A stretch of DNA of 64,000 nt from Nitrospirota bacterium (GCA_015233725.1 JADFXD010000002.1:22437-86436), one strand, 5' to 3'. Positions 53,265 to 63,125 are shown, counted from the stretch's first letter. Translations and numbers: made by a program. Notes: generated from the letters alone by a model not told the origin.

Positions 53265-54050
53265 ATGCACACCAAGCGCCTGATAGTTGCATCCATAGCG
53301 CTGCCCATCTTCTACTGCTACGTCATGTATCTGCATCGTGGATATTTCCTGCTCCTCATCTGTGTTATGTCCTTTATCAGCCAGACAGAGTTCCTGGCCA
53401 TGTACAAGGTGAAAGAACACCAGAGGTATTTCTTTTCGCTATTGGGGATTATCCCCATCTGTATGACCTATAAGTATAACGATATCCCAACATCCCTGCT
53501 GGTTACGATGGTTGCAACGGTACTGTTTGGCAGGCTCTTCGTCCGAAAGCATCCGGAAAACGCCTTGACAGACGTTGCCCCCTACATAATCAGCTTCTTG
53601 TACATACCGGTGATGCTGAGTTATTTCGTGAAACTCTTATTCATAGGCCCGCAGATGGTCATCTTCCTGTGTGCTGTCATATGGGGGGCAGACAGTTTCG
53701 CCCTGTACGTTGGCAAGGCCATCGGAAAACGAAAGCTATACAAACAAATGAGCCCAAATAAGACAATAGAAGGCGCCATCGCAGCCATTATAGGCGCCAT
53801 CCTCTGTTGCTTGCTGCTAAGGGCATATTTTGGTCTAACCATGTCTTTGTCAAAGACATCCCTTATTGGTATAATACTAGGAGTGGTAGGCATAGCTGGA
53901 GACCTGGTGGAGTCCATGTTTAAAAGAGACGCAAATGTCAAAGACTCAGGAAGCCTGCTACCAGGACATGGCGGTATCCTCGACAAGATAGACGGTATGC
54001 TGTTTTCAGCCCCCGCCCTCTATCATATGCTTATAATGTTTACACGTTAA
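53265..54050 (+). CDS. cdsA: Phosphatidate cytidylyltransferase
   Basis: Makes CDP-diacylglycerol for phospholipid synthesis. 261 residues, about eight membrane helices, with the signature KDSGSLLPGHGGILDKIDG near the C-terminus. ATG 53265 directly follows the uppS stop, so the two are translationally coupled, the usual uppS-cdsA order. Confidence 0.95.
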   Translation: MHTKRLIVASIALPIFYCYVMYLHRGYFLLLICVMSFISQTEFLAMYKVKEHQRYFFSLLGIIPICMTYKYNDIPTSLLVTMVATVLFGRLFVRKHPENALTDVAPYIISFLYIPVMLSYFVKLLFIGPQMVIFLCAVIWGADSFALYVGKAIGKRKLYKQMSPNKTIEGAIAAIIGAILCCLLLRAYFGLTMSLSKTSLIGIILGVVGIAGDLVESMFKRDANVKDSGSLLPGHGGILDKIDGMLFSAPALYHMLIMFTR

Positions 54051-54207
54051 TAATAGAGAATGACTTACTCGAGTTTTTATTTATCTTGTGTTTATAGTGT
54101 CTACAATTTGACCAAAAAATACCCTTAAGTCATTATATTTACTTATATTTATGCTTATTCCTTACAGAACATCCGTTATAATTAATTATGGGCAGGTACT
54201 TACAAAC

Positions 54208-55587
54208 TCAAAAGCTGAACTGGACCCTGTTTCTGAGAGCGTATGCGTTGCTGCGCTCGGTCTCACGGGTTGGAAGGACACGTATAACCGTGTCGTATGC
54301 CTGACCTACGAACATATAACCGCCTTCTACGTAGTAAGTAAGATTCTTTGCTAACCTGTATGTGAGCTTGCCGTCTATCTCCACACCGAGGTTCTTTGAG
54401 GGGGCACCACCGTTTAGAGCCATTTTTTGGGCTGCCTGCAGCTCGTAGACGTAAAGCTCGCCATCAAGGTCTTTTGTAAATCTGGCGTTTGCCCCGCCTT
54501 TGATGTAAAAGGTATTGGCAATACCTGTGAAGGTGCTGCCAGCCGCTGTCTTTAACACATAATCATACACGAATGTATAGTGTGGTTCGGTTCCAAGGGA
54601 GGTGATAAACGTCTTAAAGTCCCTGCCCTTGTCTTCTGCGGATTTACCGCTACCGTAGGCTGCCTCCAAGGTTAACACGACGGGGACACCATCAGAGAGC
54701 CTATAATCTATCCCTGCTAAACCAGCCCAACCTTTTACGGTTGCATCGTCAACATTTCCAATGCCATCAAGTCTTCCGGCCTGAAGCTCGATATCACCTC
54801 TGAGCGTTGCTGCACCAAGCATGTAATTGCCACGGAGACCCAAGTTCCATATGTGGGCATGACTGTAGGCAGGAAACAATGCGCTAAAGCCCTGATCGTT
54901 GATAAATGTCGCATCAGCGCTTAAATTTAATCCACCGCCCTTATAATCTACCAGGGCAATATAGGCATCGCTATCATCCGGATAGTTATTGAGCTGCTCA
55001 TTAAACTTTATGGTACTTACCTCTATGTGTACATCTCTGGTTGGATCGATAACAACCCTGACCCCGTCATCCCCAAACTTTGTGTGGTCAAGGAATAGCT
55101 TATTGCCAAGAAACCATAACTGATGACCTACCTTGAAACCATAGATGTCATATGTATACAGCAGCCATGCCTGGCGGATTTTGAGGCTATCTATCTTCGT
55201 GTTACCATTGGGGTAAGCACCAGTATTGCCAGTTCCAGTGCCCCATATCCAGAGGTCTGACGTGTTTGTGCCGGATTCAATCTCTAAAAAGCCCTCTACT
55301 GCTTTACCTACCCTGACGTCAACGTTAAGCCTGACCTGACCATCGTAGTAGGCACTATGGTCATCGCCCACATTTTTCATGCCAGCCGTGTAGTATTTGT
55401 CGTCGAGCTGATCCTTGAGATTATGTGAAAACCATCCCCTGAACCTTAGCTCACCTGCAAGCGTTATCTTCGTCTCTTCACCCGAGACAAATACCGTAGC
55501 AGTGGAGGCCTCGTCGGCGGCGTACACAACCGACGCTGTCTCCAATACCAGCATCAACAGCATCATTAGCAATGTTAATCTCTTCAA
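54208..55587 (-). CDS. Outer-membrane porin-like beta-barrel
   Basis: 459 residues. Signal peptide ending VVYAAD, alternating amphipathic strands, and a C-terminal Phe (RNRVQFSF) typical of BAM substrates. TTG start at 55587 with GGAGG 6 nt upstream. It directly follows the hybrid histidine kinase gene and belongs to the same operon as the twin-receptor gene. Alginate-export-like or phosphate/carboxylate porins have similar strand patterns. Role inferred: uptake of the ligand sensed by the operon. Confidence 0.85.
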   Translation of the reverse strand: MKRLTLLMMLLMLVLETASVVYAADEASTATVFVSGEETKITLAGELRFRGWFSHNLKDQLDDKYYTAGMKNVGDDHSAYYDGQVRLNVDVRVGKAVEGFLEIESGTNTSDLWIWGTGTGNTGAYPNGNTKIDSLKIRQAWLLYTYDIYGFKVGHQLWFLGNKLFLDHTKFGDDGVRVVIDPTRDVHIEVSTIKFNEQLNNYPDDSDAYIALVDYKGGGLNLSADATFINDQGFSALFPAYSHAHIWNLGLRGNYMLGAATLRGDIELQAGRLDGIGNVDDATVKGWAGLAGIDYRLSDGVPVVLTLEAAYGSGKSAEDKGRDFKTFITSLGTEPHYTFVYDYVLKTAAGSTFTGIANTFYIKGGANARFTKDLDGELYVYELQAAQKMALNGGAPSKNLGVEIDGKLTYRLAKNLTYYVEGGYMFVGQAYDTVIRVLPTRETERSNAYALRNRVQFSF

Positions 55588-55588
55588 T

Positions 55589-58500
55589 TTAAACCTCCAT
55601 TATATCACTCATAGAATATTGCTTGCTATTTGGTTGATTATGCACAGTTTCCATATCTAATCCTAGTGTCGTGGCAAACCTTATCGTCTGACGCCTTGCC
55701 TGGGCGAAGTCCAGTTCTTCAATACATTTCCTGATTGGTTCTAATTGCTCTATGTTGACATAGCGCCCTAATTCCATCATCATCAGTTCAACCTCATCTG
55801 GAGAGTATTCCTTAAAGGACTGCATCATCATTACAAGTATATCTCTTGTCTTTTCTATGTCAAACTCTGCACTGCACTGCACTGCGGCCTGCCCAGGCAC
55901 CTCTAGTTTGCCAATAGAGCCAACAACCGTACTTAGTGCAGCCATGAGTTGTGTCAACAGCGCCCTGGCCTGGTCAATGTCTCGTTTATCAAGGTTATGT
56001 TCGACATCACGGCAGACCCCATATACCTGCGGCATTTCAAGATTTCCCGACAGGCCCTTAATGGAATGGGCGATCTTCCTGGCCGCATCTATATCGTTAT
56101 CATCCAGGAGAGAGGATATCCTCTGGGCTGCGTTGCCGTACTTATGCGAAAATCCAATCAATGCCCCTGTGTAAGCCCTTGGCTCTACCCATCTGTCGAT
56201 AGCTTTTTCTACGTCTATACCCTCAAGCAATGGCAAATCAAATGCCAAATCAAATGACAACCGGGCATTTTCTCCAGCCGATGTGTCAACGGACATCTGC
56301 CCAACCATCCGCCCAACCCCCTCCGGGGTTATGTCCTGTATTGTATCAAACAGTCGATCAAAATGGATAGGCTTACCAATAACGGCATCGATGCCACTTT
56401 GCATATAGGTCTCTATCTCTTCATTCATCACGCTTGCCGTTAAGGCGATGATTGGGATATGTCCATTGGAGCTGGTGGCGGATGAATCAGCGGATGCTTT
56501 AGCGTATGAATCAGCAGATAAAGCAGCTTCGAGGGCACGGATCTGCCGCGTGGCCTCCAGGCCATCCATCCGGGGCATCTGTATGTCCATAAGGATGAGG
56601 TCAAAGGTAGCACTCTTAAACCGCTCGATTGCCTCAATGCCATCCTTGGCCGCCACCACGGTATGCCCCTGCTGCCCCATGCGGGTCTTTAATAAGACGA
56701 GATTCTCTTCGATGTCCTCCGCAACAAGTATCCGAAAGACCCTGTGTGGTTTTCCAGGATGCAGCCTGCTGCCAGTGGCATCTACGTCTTGAACCAGGTA
56801 TTGAGGGGCTTTATCCGTCCTTTTCATGTTGACGGTGAAGTGAAAGGCGCTCCCCTTACCAACCACGCTTTCCACCCAGATGCGGCCACCCATCATCTCA
56901 ATCAGTTGCCTGGATATCGTCGTGCCAAGCCCTGTGCCGCCAAAGCGTCGTGTCGTTGAACCATCCGCCTGGGTAAAGGGCTCGAATATCCCCTCCAACC
57001 TATCAGCGGGGATACCGATCCCCGTGTCGGTGATATCAAAACGTATGAGGTCCTCCCCAGTGTGTGGGTGTACCTCTATGCTGATGCCGCCTCTTTCCGT
57101 GAACTTGACGGCGTTACCCACGAGGTTTATTAATATCTGCCTCAGGCGTAGGGGGTCGCCTATGAAGTTGGCGCCATATAGGGTTGGGTCAATGTTATAC
57201 GTGAGATCAAGCGCCTTTTCACGTAACCTGACATCAAACATCTGATACACGCCATAGAGCAGGTCACTGAGGTTAAAGGACTTTATTTCAAGGGTCATCT
57301 TACCGCTTTCTAGCTTGCTGACATCGAGGATATCGTTTATCAACCCAAGTAAGGTATTCGCCGAATTCATTGCGATGCCCAGGTAGTGTCTTCTGTCAGT
57401 CTCTGACAGGTTGTGGCCGTCGGTGACCAGTTCTAAGAAGCCGAGTATTGAGTTCATGGGTGTCCTGATCTCGTGGCTCATGTTAGCCAAAAAGGCAGCC
57501 TTGACCCTGGCAGATTCCTCAGCGGTCTCCTTTGCAACGGCAAGCTCCGCCGTGCGCTGCCTGATGCGTAACTCCAGGTCATCGTAGGCGTTCTTGAGGC
57601 TTGCCTCTGCCTTGTTACGTTGTACGATCTCCTCTTGTAGACGTTTATTGTTATCCTGCAACTGCTCTGTCCTCTTGTCAAAGATACCAGCCAGGAGTTC
57701 TAACTCGTCCTCAGTCCCAATCGGGCTACACTTGACAACCTCTTCCGAGGAATTGTCAACCCTCTCACACAACGTCAGGATCGGCCTGCACATGCTGTTG
57801 CCCATCCTGATGGCAATAAGGATGGCAAATATAATAAAGACAAGGCCTATTAAAAGTAGCTTAAAGATAGCATCCCAGATAACCGCTCTGTACTGTGACC
57901 TTAGCGCCCCAAGCTCAACGGATATCTTCAGTTTATCGAGGATAGAATAGCCCTTGGCGGCATAGTTCCTTGCTATGACATATGAGCTGCCTGCATGAAA
58001 GTTCTTTTCCGTAACCTTGACGTTATCGGCATACAGTCTGTAAAAAAAGTCCCCTTTGGGAAGTGTGCCATTAAAGATGTCTACCAAGTCATACTCGATG
58101 ACCAGGATTCCCTGCATAATTTGGTATAAATATACGGGTACAATGTAGACCAGATTCTTATTGTCAGATACGTAAAACCTTGGCTCTCTAAGTGTCAGGG
58201 CTATTGTCAGGTATCTCGTTTTTGAATAATCAGGGGGAATATCCAGGGTTGAGTAAATAACGCCCTTGTCAAAACGCAACAGGGTTACAGAGTGGATATC
58301 TTTCTTTGCAAAATGGTCAATTAATTTTGGCAGGTAATCCAACCTGCGCTGGTGATCGATAATGGAGCCGATCAAGATAGGATTCTTGCCGAAATTATCG
58401 GCATTCTCAAAGAGATAGGATATCCGCTCCTGGAGCTTATTCATGGCGTGTTCGGTATTTTCCATCAGGTCCTTATTTAACTCGGCGGTGAGTATCATCT

Positions 58501-58612
58501 CCAACAGAATGGCAACCACTGCTATTATAGAGATCAATAAGGCCAGTATAATTGATACGTGTTGGAGTAAGAACCTCTTTTTCAGGCTCTTCTTAGGAGG
58601 CTTAAGCGTCAC
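55589..58612 (-). CDS. Hybrid sensor histidine kinase with receiver and HPt domains
   Basis: 1007 residues. Membrane helix (about 18-40), periplasmic sensor about 43-245, second helix (about 255-277), HAMP-like region and coiled coil, HisKA (phospho-His in NMSHEIRTPMN), ATPase (DTGIGIPAD, GGTGLGTTI), receiver (ILMDIQMPRMDG), and an HPt-like domain (HSIKGLSGN). The receiver carries an unusual insert (ADSYAKASAD, about 694-716). It starts inside the twin-receptor gene (4-bp overlap), so that protein is its likely periplasmic input. No output regulator is adjacent. Confidence 0.93.
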   Translation of the reverse strand: MTLKPPKKSLKKRFLLQHVSIILALLISIIAVVAILLEMILTAELNKDLMENTEHAMNKLQERISYLFENADNFGKNPILIGSIIDHQRRLDYLPKLIDHFAKKDIHSVTLLRFDKGVIYSTLDIPPDYSKTRYLTIALTLREPRFYVSDNKNLVYIVPVYLYQIMQGILVIEYDLVDIFNGTLPKGDFFYRLYADNVKVTEKNFHAGSSYVIARNYAAKGYSILDKLKISVELGALRSQYRAVIWDAIFKLLLIGLVFIIFAILIAIRMGNSMCRPILTLCERVDNSSEEVVKCSPIGTEDELELLAGIFDKRTEQLQDNNKRLQEEIVQRNKAEASLKNAYDDLELRIRQRTAELAVAKETAEESARVKAAFLANMSHEIRTPMNSILGFLELVTDGHNLSETDRRHYLGIAMNSANTLLGLINDILDVSKLESGKMTLEIKSFNLSDLLYGVYQMFDVRLREKALDLTYNIDPTLYGANFIGDPLRLRQILINLVGNAVKFTERGGISIEVHPHTGEDLIRFDITDTGIGIPADRLEGIFEPFTQADGSTTRRFGGTGLGTTISRQLIEMMGGRIWVESVVGKGSAFHFTVNMKRTDKAPQYLVQDVDATGSRLHPGKPHRVFRILVAEDIEENLVLLKTRMGQQGHTVVAAKDGIEAIERFKSATFDLILMDIQMPRMDGLEATRQIRALEAALSADSYAKASADSSATSSNGHIPIIALTASVMNEEIETYMQSGIDAVIGKPIHFDRLFDTIQDITPEGVGRMVGQMSVDTSAGENARLSFDLAFDLPLLEGIDVEKAIDRWVEPRAYTGALIGFSHKYGNAAQRISSLLDDNDIDAARKIAHSIKGLSGNLEMPQVYGVCRDVEHNLDKRDIDQARALLTQLMAALSTVVGSIGKLEVPGQAAVQCSAEFDIEKTRDILVMMMQSFKEYSPDEVELMMMELGRYVNIEQLEPIRKCIEELDFAQARRQTIRFATTLGLDMETVHNQPNSKQYSMSDIMEV

Positions 58613-60744
58613 TTTGTCCCCTTGCCAATGGGTGATATGCCTCCGTTGGCATCATACGTGGCCATAAAGTAGTCATTGACATCGAGGGCGTCATGCCTGG
58701 CCTTTGTAAATGGGGGCGAGTATGTCTTTATCAGGCCATTGTAATATTGAATATCCTCGAGGGCGTCATGTATGTTTGGCCGGTCAAGGGTCCTGGCCTT
58801 ATTGATTGCCATTGCCAGGAGGTGGACAAGGTCATAGGCCTGTGCCGTTGCCGAGGGCGCTGGTATCTCCTGCGGTGTGCTGACGTGATAGGTATCCAAA
58901 TATTCTTTGAGCACTCGTTTGGTTAATTTATTCCTGGGGTTTAAAAAAGAAAACGTCTGGACGAATCTTAAATCCACCTGTTTTGACTGATCCTTTACAT
59001 CCTGCAATACATATCCCCCAGCGGTAAGAGACCAGTGGGAGATGATCGGCATCTTCTTCTTGCGTAGCGCCAGACCTTTCATGATTGCTACCCTGTCAAA
59101 AGAAGTTGATATAAGCACCAATACCTCAGCGCCAGAGTCCTCGATCCTCCCAAGTTGTGGCAGCATATTCTCCTCGCCCATGTTAAAGTATTCTATCGCG
59201 GACGGCGTTAAGTTCATCTCATGGAGGTAGTCTGACATTATCCTCTCATTATCTCTACCCCAATCATTATTTACAAGCAAAAAGGCTATCTTTTTAGATA
59301 TCTTCAATGCCTGTTGCAGAAGGAAAGGCGTTGCCTTGACATCATTGATAGAGACCCTGAATACATAATTAGGGTTATATGGATTATTAGTGACCCTGTC
59401 TACCGCAGCCCACGGAATGAGATATATGAGTCTTTCCTTATGGATAATATCCAGTTCGGCCAGGATTGCAAGGCTGTGAAGCCCTCCCATTATTGCCACC
59501 AGGTTCTTCATTTGGCTAAAATCCTTTACGTTTTTCTGACTACGGTCAGAGACCCCTGCATGGTCTGTCACCACGATGGACAGCTTCTTGCCGAGCACCC
59601 CCCCCTGTGCGTTGATCTCGTTTATGGCAAGCTCCATCCCACGCTTTATGGCCATGCCCGTCAGGGCAGAACCCATGCTCATATCAGCGTTGAGACCGAT
59701 TATTATATCGTCATCTTGCCTGTAGTTGTACTTATGTTTGAGATACTCCAGTGTCAGGCCGATGACATCTTCCCCCACGATAGTCCTGTATTTATAGATG
59801 ATATGGCTGGTGGGCTTTTTGAAGTCTCTGATCTGTTGTTCGTTGAGATATATGACATTAACGCCCGTCTCCTTGATAGCCTTGATGTACCCCTCTTCTT
59901 TTTTGGTGACCAGCTCTCTCTCAAACGCGGTCAGCTCCTTCGCCGTTGCCATGAGGGTCTGCACGATGTCGGCAGGCAGGGAGTCGAGTGTCTTTTTGCT
60001 AAAACAAAACACGTAGGCCACATATGCGTGATTGCTTATTATCAAATGGGACTGAACCTCATGAAATTTAAGGCCGTATATGGCGGCAATAGAGTTCTCC
60101 TGGGCATCTATCACCCCGTCCTTTAGCGCCTTGTATGTCTGGTAAAAGTCTATCGGAACAGGTCTTGCCCCAAGGGCAGTGAACTGATCCGCTATGAGCT
60201 CGTTATTCATTATACGAACGTTCATGCCGTTGAAGTCCTCTGGGGAGTGCACGGGTCTGTTTGCGATGAATTGCTTAAAGCCGTTGCCCCAAAACGCCGC
60301 CCCGACAAGCCCCTCCTGCCTGAGTCTCTCCAACAGCAGGCTGCCAGGCTTACCATCCAGCATCGCATAGGCATCCTCAAGACGTGGAAACAGGAAGGGG
60401 ATATCCGTGTACTGCAGGGCCGGCAGTATCATACTTAATTTGGCCGTTGGAGCGAGCAGGATATCGAGTTGGCCATCTGTTGCCATTTCGATCATCCTGT
60501 AGTCGTCGCCCAGTTGTTGGGCGGGGGAGATGTTGATCCTTACCCGTCCCCTGGTTCTGTCCCTGACGGTATCGGCAAATCTCTGGGCGGCGATGTGCAT
60601 GGCGCTGTCTGTTGGCATGTCATGGCCAAGGCGCAACTCATAAACCCTTGCATCCTTCCCCTTAGGGGCGGACTTACCAAAGGGATGAAGGTAAAACAGC
60701 GCCACCAGCGCCACACCTAAAACGATGGCAGCAACAAATCTCAT
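58609..60744 (-). CDS. Tandem periplasmic receptor: DctP-like domain fused to LivK-like domain
   Basis: 711 residues. N-terminal signal/anchor (about 1-25). Residues about 35-320 match TRAP DctP receptors (LGHDMPTDSAMHIAAQRFAD, the FKQFIANRP segment, NEL and the DGVIDAQEN motif). Residues about 345-711 match LivK/ANF receptors (GLNADMSMGSALTG, RGMELAINEINAQGG). No TRAP or ABC permease genes are next to it; a hybrid kinase is. It is therefore probably a sensory receptor. ATG 60744 is preferred to GTG 60759 because TAAAAT lies 5 nt before it. Confidence 0.9.
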   Translation of the reverse strand: MRFVAAIVLGVALVALFYLHPFGKSAPKGKDARVYELRLGHDMPTDSAMHIAAQRFADTVRDRTRGRVRINISPAQQLGDDYRMIEMATDGQLDILLAPTAKLSMILPALQYTDIPFLFPRLEDAYAMLDGKPGSLLLERLRQEGLVGAAFWGNGFKQFIANRPVHSPEDFNGMNVRIMNNELIADQFTALGARPVPIDFYQTYKALKDGVIDAQENSIAAIYGLKFHEVQSHLIISNHAYVAYVFCFSKKTLDSLPADIVQTLMATAKELTAFERELVTKKEEGYIKAIKETGVNVIYLNEQQIRDFKKPTSHIIYKYRTIVGEDVIGLTLEYLKHKYNYRQDDDIIIGLNADMSMGSALTGMAIKRGMELAINEINAQGGVLGKKLSIVVTDHAGVSDRSQKNVKDFSQMKNLVAIMGGLHSLAILAELDIIHKERLIYLIPWAAVDRVTNNPYNPNYVFRVSINDVKATPFLLQQALKISKKIAFLLVNNDWGRDNERIMSDYLHEMNLTPSAIEYFNMGEENMLPQLGRIEDSGAEVLVLISTSFDRVAIMKGLALRKKKMPIISHWSLTAGGYVLQDVKDQSKQVDLRFVQTFSFLNPRNKLTKRVLKEYLDTYHVSTPQEIPAPSATAQAYDLVHLLAMAINKARTLDRPNIHDALEDIQYYNGLIKTYSPPFTKARHDALDVNDYFMATYDANGGISPIGKGTK

Positions 60745-60749
60745 GTCGT

Positions 60750-60777
60750 ATTTTACCACATCCTATATATTTTTGAA
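60750..60777 (-). promoter_or_regulatory. Possible promoter of the twin-receptor operon
   Basis: Minus strand TTCAAA (60772-60777), 16 nt, TAAAAT (60750-60755), 5 nt, ATG 60744. No Shine-Dalgarno. Confidence 0.45.
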
Positions 60778-60826
60778 TAAGTGCTATGTATATTTATATA
60801 TATTTATAAACCTTATGATAGAGCAT

Positions 60827-60905
60827 TATGGGGTCAAGGGGGCCAGGTGCGACCTGGAGCGGTAAAGAAGCAGCGCCGCCCCCCTTTTTCTTTTCCTCCT
60901 TCTTT
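60827..60905. repeat. Composite hairpin repeat, copy 13, with one 27-bp variant
   Basis: GGGGTCAAGGGGGCCAGG arm, a CCAGGT-GCG-ACCTGG unit (60843-60869), GCAGCGCCGCCCCCC, then a T/C-rich run. It lies between divergent genes, so it is not a simple terminator here. Confidence 0.8.
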
Positions 60906-61000
60906 CCCTCATGTTTTTTTTATCACGTGCAAATAAAATATGCGATCTATTATGTTATAATTTTTGATTACGTATTTACATTATTATTGAAGGGATAGCT

Positions 61001-61426
61001 ATGGATAGAGAAGAAGGAATGGAATTTGAGTTTAGGGACAAGCGGAGGCTCAATCAGGATGAGGCCTTAGAAGACAAACAAAGCGCTCAGGAGGCAAGTC
61101 ATCAAGCACACTGCCATGATGCACAATGCCATGAGCACATGCACCCCCCTTATGAAAATGCAGGGGAAGAGGTGGTGATGCCGGAGGTGAATTTTATCAA
61201 CTTCGTAGCGAACCTCAGTACAGACGCCATCATAAGCCTGGGGCTGGTGCAAGACCCACAGGGACAGACCTATACTGACCTGCCAGTGGCAAAATACATC
61301 ATCGATGTAATAACCATGCTACAGGAAAAGACTATAGGGAACTTGGACGATTCAGAAAACCAACAGATAACTGACATGTTGCACCAGTTGAGAATGGCTT
61401 ACGCTAATATCGCCGGCCAACCTTAA
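61001..61426 (+). CDS. DUF1844 protein
   Basis: 141 residues. The C-terminal two thirds match DUF1844 (FINFVANLSTDAIISLGL, the LPVAKYIIDVITMLQEKT helix). The N-terminal part is His/Cys/Glu-rich (HQAHCHDAQCHEHMH), which could bind metal. AAGGGA precedes ATG 61001, and a TATAAT lies at 60956-60961. Function unknown; family members are often in cell-envelope or tRNA-modification contexts. Confidence 0.88.
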   Translation: MDREEGMEFEFRDKRRLNQDEALEDKQSAQEASHQAHCHDAQCHEHMHPPYENAGEEVVMPEVNFINFVANLSTDAIISLGLVQDPQGQTYTDLPVAKYIIDVITMLQEKTIGNLDDSENQQITDMLHQLRMAYANIAGQP

Positions 61427-61447
61427 AATACAAAAAGGAGGTCATTT

Positions 61448-62653
61448 ATGCACCCAAAGGTTCTAACATTGATACTGGCAGGCGGGGAGGGCAGAAGGCT
61501 CTTTCCCTTAACGGCAATTCGTTCTAAACCCTCAGTTCCGTTTGGGGGTCGGTACAGGATTATAGATTTTGTCCTTAGTAACATCATTAATTCGGGGATG
61601 TACTCTATATACCTGCTGGTGCAGTACAAGTCGCAGTCGTTGATCAAGCACGTGCAGGAGAACTGGAGCCATACGTCGGTCTCCCGCGACCAGTTTATAA
61701 CCATCGTGCCTCCTCAGATGCGTAAGGGGCTGGAGTGGTTCCAGGGCACGTCGGATGCCGTGCTGCAAAACGTAAATCTCATCCAGCAGTTTAGCCCAAC
61801 TCACGTGGCCATCTTTGGCGCCGATCACATCTACAGGATGGACGTCAGCCAGATGCTGGACTTTCATATTGCCAATGATGCAAAGGTCTCCGTGGCGGCA
61901 CGACCTGTGCCCATAGAGCAGGCATCGGCCTTTGGCGTTATCAAGGCAGCGGCAAATGGATTGATCGAAAGGTTTGAGGAGAAGCCTAAAAATCCATCCC
62001 CTATGCCAAATGATCCTACGCAGGCATATATCTCAATGGGTAATTATATATTTGATACAAACGTCCTCTTAGAGTCCCTGGCCGACGCCCAGAAGAAGAA
62101 TGAGCATGACTTTGGCGGGTATGTCCTGCCAACCCTCGTTGGAAAGGTCAACCTCTTTGCCTACGACTTCTCCCTCAACAAGGTCGCCGGCACAAAGCCT
62201 TACGAGGAGGTCGGTTACTGGCGCGACGTAGGGACCATCAAGGCCTTCAAGGAGTCAAATATGGACATGCTTGGGGAGTATCCTATCTTTGATATATCCA
62301 ATCCACAGTGGCCCATACATCCAGCGCTGTCGTTGGTACCACCGGCCAAGATAATCAGTGGCACGATCAACAACAGCTTCATCTCCGATGGCGTCTACAT
62401 CAAGGGAGCCTCCATCAGTAATTCAATCATCAGAAGCGGCGTAATAATAGAGGAAGGCGTTGAGATCAACGATTGTATAATCCTGGAAAACGTACACATC
62501 AAAAAAGGTAGCCGATTGAAAAACATCATAGTGGATAAGCAAAACGTCATCAACGAGTCCGAGACCCTCGGTTTTGATGCAAACAAGGACCGGTTCAGGA
62601 TGCACGTAGATGAATCAGGCATAGGCATCCTCCCTAAGACCTCGTATAGTTAG
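61448..62653 (+). CDS. glgC: Glucose-1-phosphate adenylyltransferase
   Basis: Makes ADP-glucose, the first committed step of glycogen synthesis. 401 residues: LAGGEGRRLFPLT nucleotide loop, KPSVPFGGRYRIIDF, IFGADHIYRMD, the C-terminal left-handed beta helix. AAAAAGGAGG before ATG 61448. 21 nt after the DUF1844 stop, so co-transcribed. No glgA nearby. Confidence 0.96.
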   Translation: MHPKVLTLILAGGEGRRLFPLTAIRSKPSVPFGGRYRIIDFVLSNIINSGMYSIYLLVQYKSQSLIKHVQENWSHTSVSRDQFITIVPPQMRKGLEWFQGTSDAVLQNVNLIQQFSPTHVAIFGADHIYRMDVSQMLDFHIANDAKVSVAARPVPIEQASAFGVIKAAANGLIERFEEKPKNPSPMPNDPTQAYISMGNYIFDTNVLLESLADAQKKNEHDFGGYVLPTLVGKVNLFAYDFSLNKVAGTKPYEEVGYWRDVGTIKAFKESNMDMLGEYPIFDISNPQWPIHPALSLVPPAKIISGTINNSFISDGVYIKGASISNSIIRSGVIIEEGVEINDCIILENVHIKKGSRLKNIIVDKQNVINESETLGFDANKDRFRMHVDESGIGILPKTSYS

Positions 62654-62675
62654 GCCGTAGACGGGGGAGCGTGGC

Positions 62676-63098
62676 ATGGAGGTTATTAATGAGTCTATTA
62701 CCCTGAGCACGGGTGGCAATGGTGAACTTATCGATATTACGGGACATTTGAAGGGCATCTTAGATGATTCTGGATTAAAAAAGGGCATAATGACGGTATT
62801 TGTTGTTGGCTCTACGGCGGCCATTACCACGTTTGAGTACGAATCGGGGTTAATCAGGGACATGACGGAGCTGTATGAGAGGCTGGCACCCCTTGGCAAG
62901 CACTACGCCCACAATCAGACCTGGGGGGATGGCAATGGCTTTAGCCACGTCAGGGCGGCGCTTCAAGGGCCGTCGTTGACCATACCGTTTGACGACGGGA
63001 TGCTGCTTTTAGGGACGTGGCAACAGGTAGTATTGGCCGATTTTGACAACAGACGCAGGAGTCGTAAGGTCGCCGTCAACCTGATCGGTCAACAGTAA
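62676..63098 (+). CDS. YjbQ/UPF0047 family protein
   Basis: 140 residues; secondary thiamine-phosphate synthase-like fold with TVFVVGSTAAITTFEYE, the HNQTWGDGNG motif and VRAALQGPSLTIPF. In vitro thiamine phosphate synthase activity is known for E. coli YjbQ; physiological role unclear. GGGGGAG before ATG 62676. Confidence 0.93.
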   Translation: MEVINESITLSTGGNGELIDITGHLKGILDDSGLKKGIMTVFVVGSTAAITTFEYESGLIRDMTELYERLAPLGKHYAHNQTWGDGNGFSHVRAALQGPSLTIPFDDGMLLLGTWQQVVLADFDNRRRSRKVAVNLIGQQ

Positions 63099-63125
63099 AG
63101 AAAACACACAGGAGAAGAGAACGCT

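Noticed and set aside
54051-54207. Gene or RNA in the AT-rich gap between cdsA and the porin gene
   Set aside because: Convergent ends, no frame with a ribosome site and no strong stem; nothing could be supported.
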